A DNA stretch of 8,203 bases from Solobacterium sp. (GTDB lineage Bacteria > Bacillota_I > Bacilli_A > Erysipelotrichales > Erysipelotrichaceae), in contig JAEEHG010000040.1 in NCBI GenBank assembly GCA_016280695.1, positions 1 to 8,203 on the forward strand. Direction: 5' to 3'. This document shows positions 1 through 6,014 of this stretch, in pieces. The translations under genes were made by a program, and so were the position numbers. A model generated the notes under the pieces. The model made no database searches, was not told where the DNA came from, and saw nothing but the letters and a program-made list of their open reading frames with translations. Within the stretch, counting starts at the first letter, position 1; the number at the start of each line of letters is the position of its first letter.

Positions 1-59
1 TCGTACTTTGCAGCACCTTCAGCAGCGGCTTTCAGGATTTCTTCAGTAGTAAAAGTCAT
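1..59 (-). CDS. N-terminal fragment of an unidentified protein
   Basis: Reading the minus strand from an ATG at 59-57 gives MTFTTEEILKAAAEGAAKY and then runs off the left edge, so only 19 codons are visible. A ribosome site reading AAGGGG (plus-strand 66-71) sits about 6 bases before the ATG, which supports a real start. The segment is alanine- and glutamate-rich and predicted helical, with no signal peptide or membrane segment. I do not recognise the family from so few residues and assign no function. It is transcribed away from the membrane protein gene at 391. Confidence 0.6.
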   Translation of the reverse strand, partial: MTFTTEEILKAAAEGAAKY

Positions 60-162
60 GCTTTTCCCCTTTCTGGCTGTACCGCTCCTGAAAGCGATAT
101 CAACCCATGTACATTAAATATATATGCATAATTATTAAATATAGAATTAAAAGAAATTATAT

Positions 163-193
163 GTTATAAATATTTCTTAACACCTGCAGTCAA
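163..193 (-). promoter_or_regulatory. candidate promoter for the left-edge gene
   Basis: On the minus strand TTGACT (193-188) is a 5/6 match to the -35 box. It is followed after 19 bases by TATAAC (168-163), a 5/6 match to the -10 box; at the preferred 17-base spacing the -10 would be the poorer TTTATA. A perfect TATAAT lies a few bases further on (161-156) but has no good -35 at normal spacing. The flanking DNA (about 105-180) is very AT-rich, as expected near a promoter. The leader to the ATG at 59 would be roughly 100 bases. Confidence 0.4.
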
Positions 194-204
194 AACGCGT
201 TTTG
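191..204. promoter_or_regulatory. 14-base perfect palindrome overlapping a -35 box
   Basis: CAAAACGCGTTTTG is its own reverse complement across all 14 bases. Its left end overlaps the predicted -35 box TTGACT of the minus-strand promoter (193-188). A dimeric repressor bound here would block that promoter, so it is a plausible operator for the left-edge gene. No T-run follows, so it does not look like a terminator. No regulator gene is adjacent within the window. Confidence 0.35.
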
Positions 205-378
205 TCCGTACCCGTTACATGGTGATTGAGACAGGGCAGACAGTCTGCTAAAATACCAAATAGTTTGATATCAATAACTGGTGGGCTCGTGAAAATCTGT
301 TATGCGGTTTGGTGAAACAGGGGTGCCGCCGGCTGTGAACAGACTCGTGTTACTGCAGTGTCCGGAAGTGCTGTAAAA

Positions 379-384
379 AGGAGG
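379..384 (+). promoter_or_regulatory. ribosome binding site fixing the start of the membrane protein
   Basis: AGGAGG at 379-384 is followed after 6 bases by ATG at 391. The ATG at 385 touches the site and is too close, and the upstream in-frame GTG at 358 has no such site. The start is therefore placed at 391. Confidence 0.75.
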
Positions 385-390
385 ATGCAT

Positions 391-876
391 ATGGCTGCTG
401 TGCTGATTGAAGGTGTTGTGCTTTGTTTTATTCTTCTGCTGGTCTGCGTCGTCAACATCCGGAACGGCCCGGTCGGCGGGGTTCATTACTATGAGGCATC
501 GGTAAAGGAACGGGTTGCCGCACTGGGCCTGATTACCGAAGAACAGATCCGAAGAAACCGGAGAATATCGGGAACAGTTCTGGTGGCCGGCCTGGTTATC
601 CTTGCGCCCTGGATGGTTTTTGCAGTTAACGGGGCACGTTCTTTCCGGGAGGGTTTTATCCAGCTGACAGTGATGTTTCTGGAGTGCGGGATCTTTGACC
701 GGGTTTTTATTGACTGGTACTGGGTCGGTCATACCAGGGCCTGGATCATTCCCGGAACCGAGGACCTGATGCCGTATATCAGCAGACAGTCATGGATCAG
801 GAAGATTGTACTGACAGTGATCCTGTATCCGGTGCTGGCAGCGCTTCTGTCATGGCTCTGCACAAAGACGATGTAA
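391..876 (+). CDS. small multi-pass membrane protein of unknown function
   Basis: The 161-residue product has about four hydrophobic segments, at roughly residues 2-23, 60-80, 88-107 and 138-156, so it should sit in the cytoplasmic membrane. A charged, basic loop (about 39-58, with KER and RRNRR) lies between the first two. The most distinctive part is residues 103-130, where an acidic-aromatic run (DRVFIDWYW) leads into GHTRAWIIPGTEDLMPYI. This polar, conserved-looking stretch follows the third segment and could be a ligand or metal site, but that is inference. I do not recognise a named family. The start is chosen by AGGAGG six bases upstream. The gene appears to stand alone: a separate promoter for pyrG lies downstream, and no terminator follows its stop directly, so read-through to the hairpin at 984-1039 is possible. 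Confidence 0.75.
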   Translation: MAAVLIEGVVLCFILLLVCVVNIRNGPVGGVHYYEASVKERVAALGLITEEQIRRNRRISGTVLVAGLVILAPWMVFAVNGARSFREGFIQLTVMFLECGIFDRVFIDWYWVGHTRAWIIPGTEDLMPYISRQSWIRKIVLTVILYPVLAALLSWLCTKTM

Positions 877-917
877 ACGAAGGCTTTATGTTTTTGAGAA
901 AAAATTAAAAAATCCAC

Positions 918-947
918 TTGTCATAACACAACAAAAAGGACTAAAAT
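918..947 (+). promoter_or_regulatory. promoter for pyrG-guaA
   Basis: TTGTCA (918-923) and TAAAAT (942-947) each match the sigma-A consensus boxes at 5 of 6 positions and are 18 bases apart. Transcription would start near 953-955, giving a leader of about 110 bases before the pyrG ATG at 1063. The predicted start region reads AATAATGTA and has no GGGC. The known CTP-sensitive slippage start of Bacillus subtilis pyrG (reiterative G addition at a GGGC start) is therefore not seen here. Confidence 0.6.
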
Positions 948-983
948 AAATAATGTATTTTTTATAAATACGGAAAGAAATAC

Positions 984-1039
984 AAGAGGCGATAAAAAAA
1001 ACGGCGCCCGGCGCCGGATGGTTTATCAGCCTCTTTTTT
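984..1039 (+). terminator. intrinsic terminator or attenuator in the pyrG leader
   Basis: AAGAGGC (984-990) pairs with GCCTCTT (1029-1035). With A1028 bulged, GATAAA (991-996) pairs with TTTATC (1022-1027). Inside, CGGCGC (1002-1007) pairs with GCGCCG (1011-1016) around a three-base loop. Six Ts run from 1034 to 1039. This is a textbook intrinsic terminator, ending 23 bases before the pyrG start. Because a good promoter lies upstream at 918-947, it most likely acts as a leader attenuator. It could instead be the 3' terminator of the membrane protein gene, or do both jobs. Confidence 0.75.
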
Positions 1040-1050
1040 CGTGGAGGCAG

Positions 1051-1055
1051 GGAGG
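1051..1055 (+). promoter_or_regulatory. pyrG ribosome binding site
   Basis: GGAGG at 1051-1055 lies 7 bases before ATG 1063. It selects that codon over the in-frame ATG at 1018, which falls inside the terminator hairpin. The resulting N-terminus MKFIFITGG is the normal CTP synthase start. Confidence 0.85.
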
Positions 1056-1062
1056 AGAAAGC

Positions 1063-2670
1063 ATGAAATTCATCTTTATTACCGGCGGAGTTGTCTCCGG
1101 ACTTGGCAAGGGGATCACGGCCGCATCACTGGGCAGACTGCTGAAACAGCGCGGCCTGAAGGTCATTTCACAGAAACTGGACCCGTACATCAATGTCGAT
1201 CCCGGCACGATGTCCCCGTACCAGCACGGCGAGGTGTTCGTGACGGAAGACGGCGCGGAAACCGATCTGGACCTGGGTCATTATGAGCGGTTTATTGATG
1301 AAGATCTGAACCGGTTCAGCAACCTTACCACCGGCAAGGTGTACTGGAATGTCCTGCATAAGGAAAGACGGGGCGAATACCTTGGGGAAACCGTGCAGAT
1401 TATTCCGCATATTACAGATGAAATCAAGCGGTTCATCTATTCGGTCGGTGATCATGCCGAAGCGGATGTGGTCGTGACCGAGATCGGCGGCACCGTCGGT
1501 GACATCGAGTCACAGCCGTTTATCGAAGCGATCCGGCAGGTAGGCCGGGAACAGGGAAAAGAGAACACGGTATATATTCATGTATCACTGGTTCCGTTTA
1601 TTTCCGGCAGTAACGAATACAAAACCAAGCCGACCCAGCACTCGGTCAGGGAACTGCAGGGCTGCGGCATTGCGCCGGATATCATCATTGCCCGCTGCGA
1701 CGGGCATATGCCGGAAGATGTGAAGCAGAAGATCTCACATTTCTGCAATGTGCAGGAGGACTGTGTGATTGAAAACACGACTGTGGAGTCGCTGTATGAT
1801 GCCCCGGTCATGCTGGAAAAACAGAATTTCTCCGGGATTGTCTGCCGGCTGCTGCATCTGGATGTGCCGGCAATTGACATGTCGGAATGGGATGACATGC
1901 TCGGGCGGATTCATAACCGGAGCCGGTATGTGACAATTGCCCTGGTCGGCAAATATGTCCGCCTGCATGATGCCTATCTGTCCGTCAAGGAATCCCTGCA
2001 CCATGGCGGATACGAGAATGATGCCCATGTCCGCATCCGCTGGATTGAGTCCGAGGATGTCACACCCGAAACAGCAGATGAATTGTTTAAGGATGTGCAG
2101 GGAATTGTCGTGCCGGGCGGCTTTGGCGGCCGGGGCATTGAAGGCAAGATCGAAACGGCAAAATACGCGCGGACCCACAATATTCCGTATCTGGGCCTGT
2201 GCCTGGGCATGCAGATTGCGGCCATAGAGTTTGCCCGCAATGTCCTGGGCTATACAGATGCCAACTCGCATGAATTTGATGAGACCAGCACTCACAAGAT
2301 CATTCATTTCATGGCGGATCAGAGCGACGATATCGACAAGGGCGGCACGATGCGGCTGGGGGCTTACCCATGCGTCATTACAAAGGGCACATTGTTTGAG
2401 AAATGCTACGGCACTGATCATATTTCCGAGCGGCACCGGCACCGGTATGAGTTCAACAACAGCTTCCGTCAGGAATGTGAGGAACACGGCCTGATCATTG
2501 CCGGCACATCGCCGGACGGACATCTGGTGGAAGCGGTGGAAAACAGAAACTGCCGGTTCTTCATCGGCGTGCAGTTCCATCCGGAATTCAAGAGCCGGCC
2601 GTACAAGGCCCACCCGCTGTTCCGGGAATTCATCAAGGCTTCCCTGGAAACTGGTGCCGCAGATGAGTAA
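1063..2670 (+). CDS. pyrG: CTP synthase (glutamine-hydrolysing)
   Basis: CTP synthase converts UTP, ATP and glutamine to CTP in the cytoplasm, the last step of de novo pyrimidine nucleotide synthesis. The product is 535 residues, the usual length. The N-terminal synthetase domain (about 1-267) has the P-loop [10 protein letters not shown] at 8-17, the [16 protein letters not shown] segment with Mg-binding Asp70, and the [12 protein letters not shown] motif. The C-terminal class I glutamine amidotransferase domain (about 290-535) has GGFGGRG, the nucleophile Cys380 in GLCLGMQ, and His506/Glu508 in QFHPEF. All expected catalytic residues are present. The start is set by GGAGG at 1051-1055. The stop overlaps the start of guaA by 8 bases, so the two are probably co-transcribed and translationally coupled. 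The terminator-like hairpin at 984-1039 suggests leader control. Identity is secure. Confidence 0.98.
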   Translation: MKFIFITGGVVSGLGKGITAASLGRLLKQRGLKVISQKLDPYINVDPGTMSPYQHGEVFVTEDGAETDLDLGHYERFIDEDLNRFSNLTTGKVYWNVLHKERRGEYLGETVQIIPHITDEIKRFIYSVGDHAEADVVVTEIGGTVGDIESQPFIEAIRQVGREQGKENTVYIHVSLVPFISGSNEYKTKPTQHSVRELQGCGIAPDIIIARCDGHMPEDVKQKISHFCNVQEDCVIENTTVESLYDAPVMLEKQNFSGIVCRLLHLDVPAIDMSEWDDMLGRIHNRSRYVTIALVGKYVRLHDAYLSVKESLHHGGYENDAHVRIRWIESEDVTPETADELFKDVQGIVVPGGFGGRGIEGKIETAKYARTHNIPYLGLCLGMQIAAIEFARNVLGYTDANSHEFDETSTHKIIHFMADQSDDIDKGGTMRLGAYPCVITKGTLFEKCYGTDHISERHRHRYEFNNSFRQECEEHGLIIAGTSPDGHLVEAVENRNCRFFIGVQFHPEFKSRPYKAHPLFREFIKASLETGAADE

Positions 2671-4198
2671 TCGGATTATCGTGCTGGACTTCGGCAGTCA
2701 GTACAACGAACTGATTGCCCGGAGGATCCGGGAATTCGGGGTATACAGTGAACTGCTGCCCGGAAGCACCACCCTGGCGGAAATACAGGCTATGCCGGAT
2801 GTCAAAGGGATCATCTTTTCTGGCGGCCCGAATTCGGTCTATGAACCGGGAGCCCCGCTGTGTGACCCGGCCCTCCTGGCGGCCGGGATCCCGGTGCTGG
2901 GGATCTGTTACGGCATGCAGATGGTGCACCATATGCTGGGCGGTGAAGTAACCGGCAGTGACCGGAAGGAATACGGGCGGACAAAGATTCACATGGAAAA
3001 ATGCGCTCTGTCCGGAAACCTGCCGGCAGAACAGACGGTGTGGATGAGCCACGGGGACCAGGTGACCAGACTGGCCCCCGGGTTCTCCGGCTTTGCGTAC
3101 AGCAATACCTGTCCGTACGCCGGCAGTGTGGATGCGGAGCGCCGGATCTATACGCTGCAGTTTCATCCGGAGGTCCGGCACACGGAATATGGTCTGGATC
3201 TGCTCAGAAACTTTGTGTTTGAGATCTGTCATGCGGAAGCTGACTGGAGCATGTCTGATTTCATCACACAGCAGTGTGAAAAGATCCGGGCAGAGGTCGG
3301 CAGCGGCCGGGTGCTGCTGGGACTCTCCGGCGGGGTGGACAGCGCGGTGACGGCGGCCCTTCTGCACAAGGCGATCGGCGATCAGCTCATCTGCATGTTT
3401 ATTGACCACGGCCTGCTCAGGAAGAACGAAGCAGAAACCGTGGTGGAAACGTTCAGCCGGCTGATCCCGGTGCAGCTGGTGCATGTTAATGCATCAGACC
3501 GTTTCCTGCAGGCCCTGCGCGGGGTGAAGGATCCGGAAGAAAAACGGAAGATCATCGGCCGGGAATTCATCCGGACATTCCATGAAGAAACGCTGAAACT
3601 GCAGGCGGCCGAAAAGATTTCCTGGCTGGCCCAGGGCACGTTGTACACAGATGTCATTGAAAGCGGCACAAAGACAGCGGAGACCATCAAGTCCCATCAC
3701 AATGTCGGCGGCCTGCCGGCAGATATGCCGTTTCAGCTGCTGGAACCCCTGAACCGGCTGTTCAAGGATGAAGTGCGGCAGCTGGGCAGGGAACTTGGCC
3801 TGCCTGATGAGATTGTCTGGCGGCAGCCGTTCCCCGGTCCGGGACTCGGCATCCGGGTGACCGGTGAAGTCACGGCAGAGAGGCTGCAGATGGCCCGGGA
3901 AGCAGACGCAATCCTGCGGGAAGAAATAAAAAAGGCCGGGTTAACGGATATCTGGCAGTACTTTGTATGTCTGACAGACACAAAAACGGTCGGGGTTATG
4001 GGCGATCAGAGAACGTATGAATATGCCGCGGCGGTCCGGGCTGTAACATCCATTGACGGCATGACAGCCGACTGGGCACGAATCCCGTATGATGTCCTGG
4101 ACCGGATCTCCGGGCGGATTATCAACGAAGTGGCGGGGATCAACCGGGGGGTCTATGACATTACATCAAAGCCTCCGGGGACAATCGAGTGGGAATGA
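2663..4198 (+). CDS. guaA: GMP synthase (glutamine-hydrolysing)
   Basis: GMP synthase converts XMP to GMP using ATP and glutamine-derived ammonia, in the cytoplasm. The product is 511 residues, as expected for the single-chain form. The N-terminal class I amidotransferase domain (about 1-190) shows SGGPNSVY, the nucleophile Cys82 in GICYGMQ, and His168/Glu170 in QFHPEV. The ATP pyrophosphatase domain (about 195-385) has the P-loop SGGVDS at 222-227 and [13 protein letters not shown]. The C-terminal dimerisation part has [10 protein letters not shown] and ends KPPGTIEWE. The ATG at 2663 overlaps the pyrG stop codon region by 8 bases, and no strong ribosome site precedes it, so initiation probably depends on ribosomes finishing pyrG. 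An in-frame GTG at 2654 would add three residues and cannot be excluded. A strong terminator follows at 4219-4260. Identity is secure. Confidence 0.98.
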   Translation: MSNRIIVLDFGSQYNELIARRIREFGVYSELLPGSTTLAEIQAMPDVKGIIFSGGPNSVYEPGAPLCDPALLAAGIPVLGICYGMQMVHHMLGGEVTGSDRKEYGRTKIHMEKCALSGNLPAEQTVWMSHGDQVTRLAPGFSGFAYSNTCPYAGSVDAERRIYTLQFHPEVRHTEYGLDLLRNFVFEICHAEADWSMSDFITQQCEKIRAEVGSGRVLLGLSGGVDSAVTAALLHKAIGDQLICMFIDHGLLRKNEAETVVETFSRLIPVQLVHVNASDRFLQALRGVKDPEEKRKIIGREFIRTFHEETLKLQAAEKISWLAQGTLYTDVIESGTKTAETIKSHHNVGGLPADMPFQLLEPLNRLFKDEVRQLGRELGLPDEIVWRQPFPGPGLGIRVTGEVTAERLQMAREADAILREEIKKAGLTDIWQYFVCLTDTKTVGVMGDQRTYEYAAAVRAVTSIDGMTADWARIPYDVLDRISGRIINEVAGINRGVYDITSKPPGTIEWE

Positions 4199-4218
4199 TG
4201 ATACCCGGCTGACAAGTT

Positions 4219-4260
4219 CCCGCAAATCCTTTATTTTCAAGGGTTTGCGGGTTTGTTTTT
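4219..4260 (+). terminator. intrinsic terminator of the pyrG-guaA operon
   Basis: A 13-base stem (4219-4231 with 4239-4251, one G-T wobble) closes a seven-base loop and is followed by TTTGTTTTT. It lies 20 bases after the guaA stop codon, on the coding strand. This marks the end of the two-gene operon. Confidence 0.92.
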
Positions 4261-4434
4261 GCAACACGTTTTCCTGAAAAAGTGTTTTGCAACAGATGGA
4301 AGAGTACCGCGAGGCTTTGAGGAAGAGCCGGTTTTGGGCGTGTACCTAAGAGTCAGCTTCCTTTTTTAGACAAACTGGGTCTTTTTACTTTTTTCAAGTG
4401 ACCCCGACAATGAAGCCTGTCGACTTATAAATCT
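4261..4434. other. intergenic region between converging operons
   Basis: No gene is supported here. Weak inverted repeats are present, for example CGACA/TGTCG near 4403-4421 and AGAC/GTCT near 4367-4381, but neither is followed by a T-run in the tetR direction. No clear terminator for the minus-strand tetR gene is visible. The only T-rich runs (near 4353-4358 and 4382-4394) are on the plus strand. Confidence 0.4.
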
Positions 4435-4947
4435 TTATGACGGCTTGGCAAGCTTAAAAAGCGTAAGCAGCTCTTTACCGCTTTCCTTCATACCTCTTTT
4501 TATCCATTCAAGCATCCAGCCATATATGCCATAGGCCCAAAATGATTTCATATATGCCTCAAGATTCTGCATTTCAGGTGTGATCTGAATGGTGCCTATG
4601 ATGGTTTCCATCATGACGAAAGACATACCGGCATTATAGAGCGTAGTGTAGAAATCCCTGTGATCCCGGTAGAAGTCAAACAAAGACGGAAACAAGGTCT
4701 CCGGTGCTGATTCAGGATTCGACTCATATAGCTTGCCCCATTCCTTGATGAGCCGGTCCGATTCTTCTTTCAGAATATCCTCTTTGTTCTGATAGTTCCG
4801 ATAGAAAGAAACACGGCCGATGCCTGCCCTGCTTGTCAGTTCGCTGATGGAAATATCCGAGAGAGGCTTTTCCTTTAAAAGAGAAAGAAGCGCTGCTGTG
4901 ATCTGCTTTTTTACATATGTATTTTTTTGTTCGTTGTTCATATTCAT
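4435..4947 (-). CDS. TetR/AcrR-family transcriptional regulator
   Basis: The 170-residue product has the N-terminal TetR helix-turn-helix fold. A first helix (KKQITAALLSLLKE) is followed by ISISELTSRAGIGRVSFYR and NYQNKEDIL at about residues 32-59, the classic recognition region. The C-terminal part is aromatic-rich (FYRDHRDFYTTLYNAGMSF and WAYGIYGWMLEWIKRG) and likely forms the effector pocket and dimer face. It resembles the TetR C-terminal type common in Bacillota, but the ligand cannot be read from the sequence. The ATG at 4947 is preferred. An in-frame TTG at 4959, adding four residues, is possible because GGGAGG lies 5 bases before it. The gene is divergent from two hydrolase genes, and two matching dyads lie between them, so it probably represses itself and the pair. 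Sampled GC (about 43%) is below that of pyrG. Confidence 0.9.
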   Translation of the reverse strand: MNMNNEQKNTYVKKQITAALLSLLKEKPLSDISISELTSRAGIGRVSFYRNYQNKEDILKEESDRLIKEWGKLYESNPESAPETLFPSLFDFYRDHRDFYTTLYNAGMSFVMMETIIGTIQITPEMQNLEAYMKSFWAYGIYGWMLEWIKRGMKESGKELLTLFKLAKPS

Positions 4948-4960
4948 GCGATGAAACAAA

Positions 4961-4970
4961 CCTCCCTCCC
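4961..4970 (-). promoter_or_regulatory. tetR ribosome binding site with ambiguous start
   Basis: The minus strand reads GGGAGGGAGG here. Its 5' GGGAGG is 5 bases from TTG 4959, while its 3' GGAGG is 13 bases from ATG 4947. Either start is possible; the ATG is favoured by codon preference and the TTG by spacing. Confidence 0.6.
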
Positions 4971-4986
4971 ATGTATCATTTTTGCT

Positions 4987-5000
4987 GAAACACTTGTATC
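4987..5000. promoter_or_regulatory. candidate TetR operator 1
   Basis: GAAACACTTGTATC fits the dyad GA-N-ACA-NN-TGT-N-TC. The same dyad recurs at 5015-5028, centre to centre 28 bases away. The site lies between the divergent tetR and hydrolase genes, in the predicted tetR leader. Short dyads of about this size are typical targets for TetR-family dimers. Confidence 0.6.
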
Positions 5001-5012
5001 TTCACCTCTTTT

Positions 5013-5041
5013 ATGACACAAATGTTTCAGCGGCTTGTCAA
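5013..5041 (-). promoter_or_regulatory. candidate tetR promoter
   Basis: On the minus strand a perfect TTGACA (5041-5036) is followed after exactly 17 bases by TGTCAT (5018-5013), a 4/6 match to the -10 box. Transcription would start near 5006. Operator 2 overlaps the spacer and -10 box, as expected for autoregulation. I could not find an equally good plus-strand promoter for the hydrolase genes. Confidence 0.5.
5015..5028. promoter_or_regulatory. candidate TetR operator 2
   Basis: GACACAAATGTTTC fits the same GA-N-ACA-NN-TGT-N-TC dyad as the first site. It overlaps the -10 box and spacer of the predicted tetR promoter (5013-5041) and lies just before the hydrolase ribosome site. Bound protein would block tetR transcription directly and could block the hydrolase operon. 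Taken together, 4984-5000 and 5015-5031 also form a 17-base inverted repeat with 15 matches. Confidence 0.6.
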
Positions 5042-5046
5042 GGAGG
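5040..5046 (+). promoter_or_regulatory. ribosome binding site deciding a TTG start
   Basis: AAGGAGG at 5040-5046 is a near-perfect site 5 bases before TTG 5052. The in-frame ATG at 5013 lies upstream of it and overlaps operator 2, and the ATG at 5064 is 17 bases away. TTG 5052 is therefore the likely start. Confidence 0.75.
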
Positions 5047-5051
5047 TAATC

Positions 5052-6014
5052 TTGAAAAAATTCATGAAAATCATTTTGATCCTATTGGGGATTGTTCTCG
5101 TACTGGCTGTCGCTGTATTTTGTTACATCAAGACCATGTTGCCCGGCGGCGGAGGGAACAACGACATCGCAGAAGGTTATTACAAGAACTTCAAATCCGA
5201 TGCTCCGCTGGAGATGAAATATTCTCAGCTTGGCTCTTATGAGATATCCTGCACTGAATTTGCTTCCGATAATGAGTCTATCGGCAAGATCCGGGTTTGG
5301 TACCCAAAGGACTTGGAAACCGCTGACAAGGCATGGCCTGTGATCATGGTGGTCAACGCCAGCGGCACGCCAGCTGCCTCCTATGAGCCGTTCTTCCCGC
5401 GCTTAGCCTCCTGGGGCTTTATCGTGGTCGGCAACGAGGATCCACAGACCGGCAATGGCGAAACAGCATCCATCACACTGGACTTCGTGCTGAATGTACC
5501 GGCTGACAGCGTGCTTTCCGGCAAAATAGATTATGAAAGCATGGGCATCCTGGGATATTCCCAAGGCGGTGCGGGAGCGATCTGCGCGCTGACAAATTAT
5601 GAAAACGGAAAGCACTACAAGACCATTTTCACCGGGAGTGCAGCTTATCCTGCACTGGCTAAAAACATGGGCTGGGAGTATGACACGGCCAAAGTCACGG
5701 TGCCCTATTTCATGTGTGCCGGAACCGGAAAATCAGACGACTCCGGCGCCGACCCCGAGAATGGCTTCGGCGGCGTTTCACCTTTGTCCGCTCTTGTCGA
5801 AAATTACAGCAAGATTACCGACAGCGTCACGAAAATCCGCGGCAGAGCCGTTGGTGCAGAGCACGAACAGATGCTCGCGCGCTCGGACGGCTACATGACG
5901 GCGTGGATGCTGTGGCAGCTCTGCGGGGACGAGGATGCTGCAGCGGTCTTTATCGGCGAGAACGCAGAGATCCTTCATAACAATAACTGGCAGGATGTGG
6001 AGAAAAACAAATGA
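5052..6014 (+). CDS. membrane-anchored or exported alpha/beta hydrolase
   Basis: The 320-residue product begins with a basic end and a hydrophobic segment (about residues 5-26), read as a signal anchor or uncleaved signal peptide, so the enzyme should act outside the membrane. The nucleophile elbow GYSQGG places Ser170. His271 in GAEHEQ is the likely catalytic histidine, and the acid is probably one of Asp229, Asp230 or Asp234 after PYFMCAGTG. The fold resembles the dienelactone-hydrolase or cutinase-like (PET-hydrolase-like) esterases, an inference from the motif pattern. A cysteine near the end of the hydrophobic segment (VFC) does not fit a lipobox, since Phe is at -1. The TTG start is chosen because of AAGGAGG five bases upstream. 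The stop overlaps the next hydrolase gene in an ATGA, so the two are coupled. The substrate is unknown. Confidence 0.85.
   Translation: MKKFMKIILILLGIVLVLAVAVFCYIKTMLPGGGGNNDIAEGYYKNFKSDAPLEMKYSQLGSYEISCTEFASDNESIGKIRVWYPKDLETADKAWPVIMVVNASGTPAASYEPFFPRLASWGFIVVGNEDPQTGNGETASITLDFVLNVPADSVLSGKIDYESMGILGYSQGGAGAICALTNYENGKHYKTIFTGSAAYPALAKNMGWEYDTAKVTVPYFMCAGTGKSDDSGADPENGFGGVSPLSALVENYSKITDSVTKIRGRAVGAEHEQMLARSDGYMTAWMLWQLCGDEDAAAVFIGENAEILHNNNWQDVEKNK

Larger units (their letters stand above)
60..390. other. 331-base divergent intergenic region with three palindromes
   Basis: No coding sequence with a ribosome site is visible here. The left half is AT-rich and holds the minus-strand promoter candidate. 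Three short perfect dyads follow: CAAAACGCGTTTTG (191-204), GCAGACAGTCTGC (236-248, one-base centre) and TTGATATCAA (265-274). No convincing -35/-10 pair reads toward the gene at 391: TTGATA (265-270) could be a -35 box, but nothing at 16-19 bases resembles a -10. The region may carry regulator sites, but no regulator is identified. Confidence 0.4.

Noticed and set aside
358..390. GTG start for the membrane protein
   Set aside because: No ribosome site precedes it, whereas AGGAGG is correctly placed before ATG 391.
1018..1062. Upstream in-frame ATG for pyrG adding 15 residues
   Set aside because: It lies inside the terminator hairpin, lacks a ribosome site, and CTP synthases begin at the MKFIFITGG position.
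877..1062. Purine or other known riboswitch in the pyrG-guaA leader
   Set aside because: No conserved aptamer core was recognised; only the terminator and short AT-rich pairings are visible.
1735..2613. 292-residue open frame antisense to pyrG
   Set aside because: It mirrors the coding frame of a certain gene, with no family motif or ribosome site; it is a by-product of GC-rich codons.
2633..3484. 283-residue open frame antisense to guaA
   Set aside because: A shadow of guaA with no recognisable domain.
4960..5051. Plus-strand promoter for the hydrolase pair
   Set aside because: Several partial boxes exist (TTGCTG 4982-4987, TTTTAT 5009-5014, TATCAT 4974-4979), but no pair has acceptable spacing and match, so none is annotated.
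5118..5126. Lipoprotein signal at the cysteine in the first hydrolase
   Set aside because: The residues before the cysteine (A-V-F) do not fit a lipobox because Phe is at -1.
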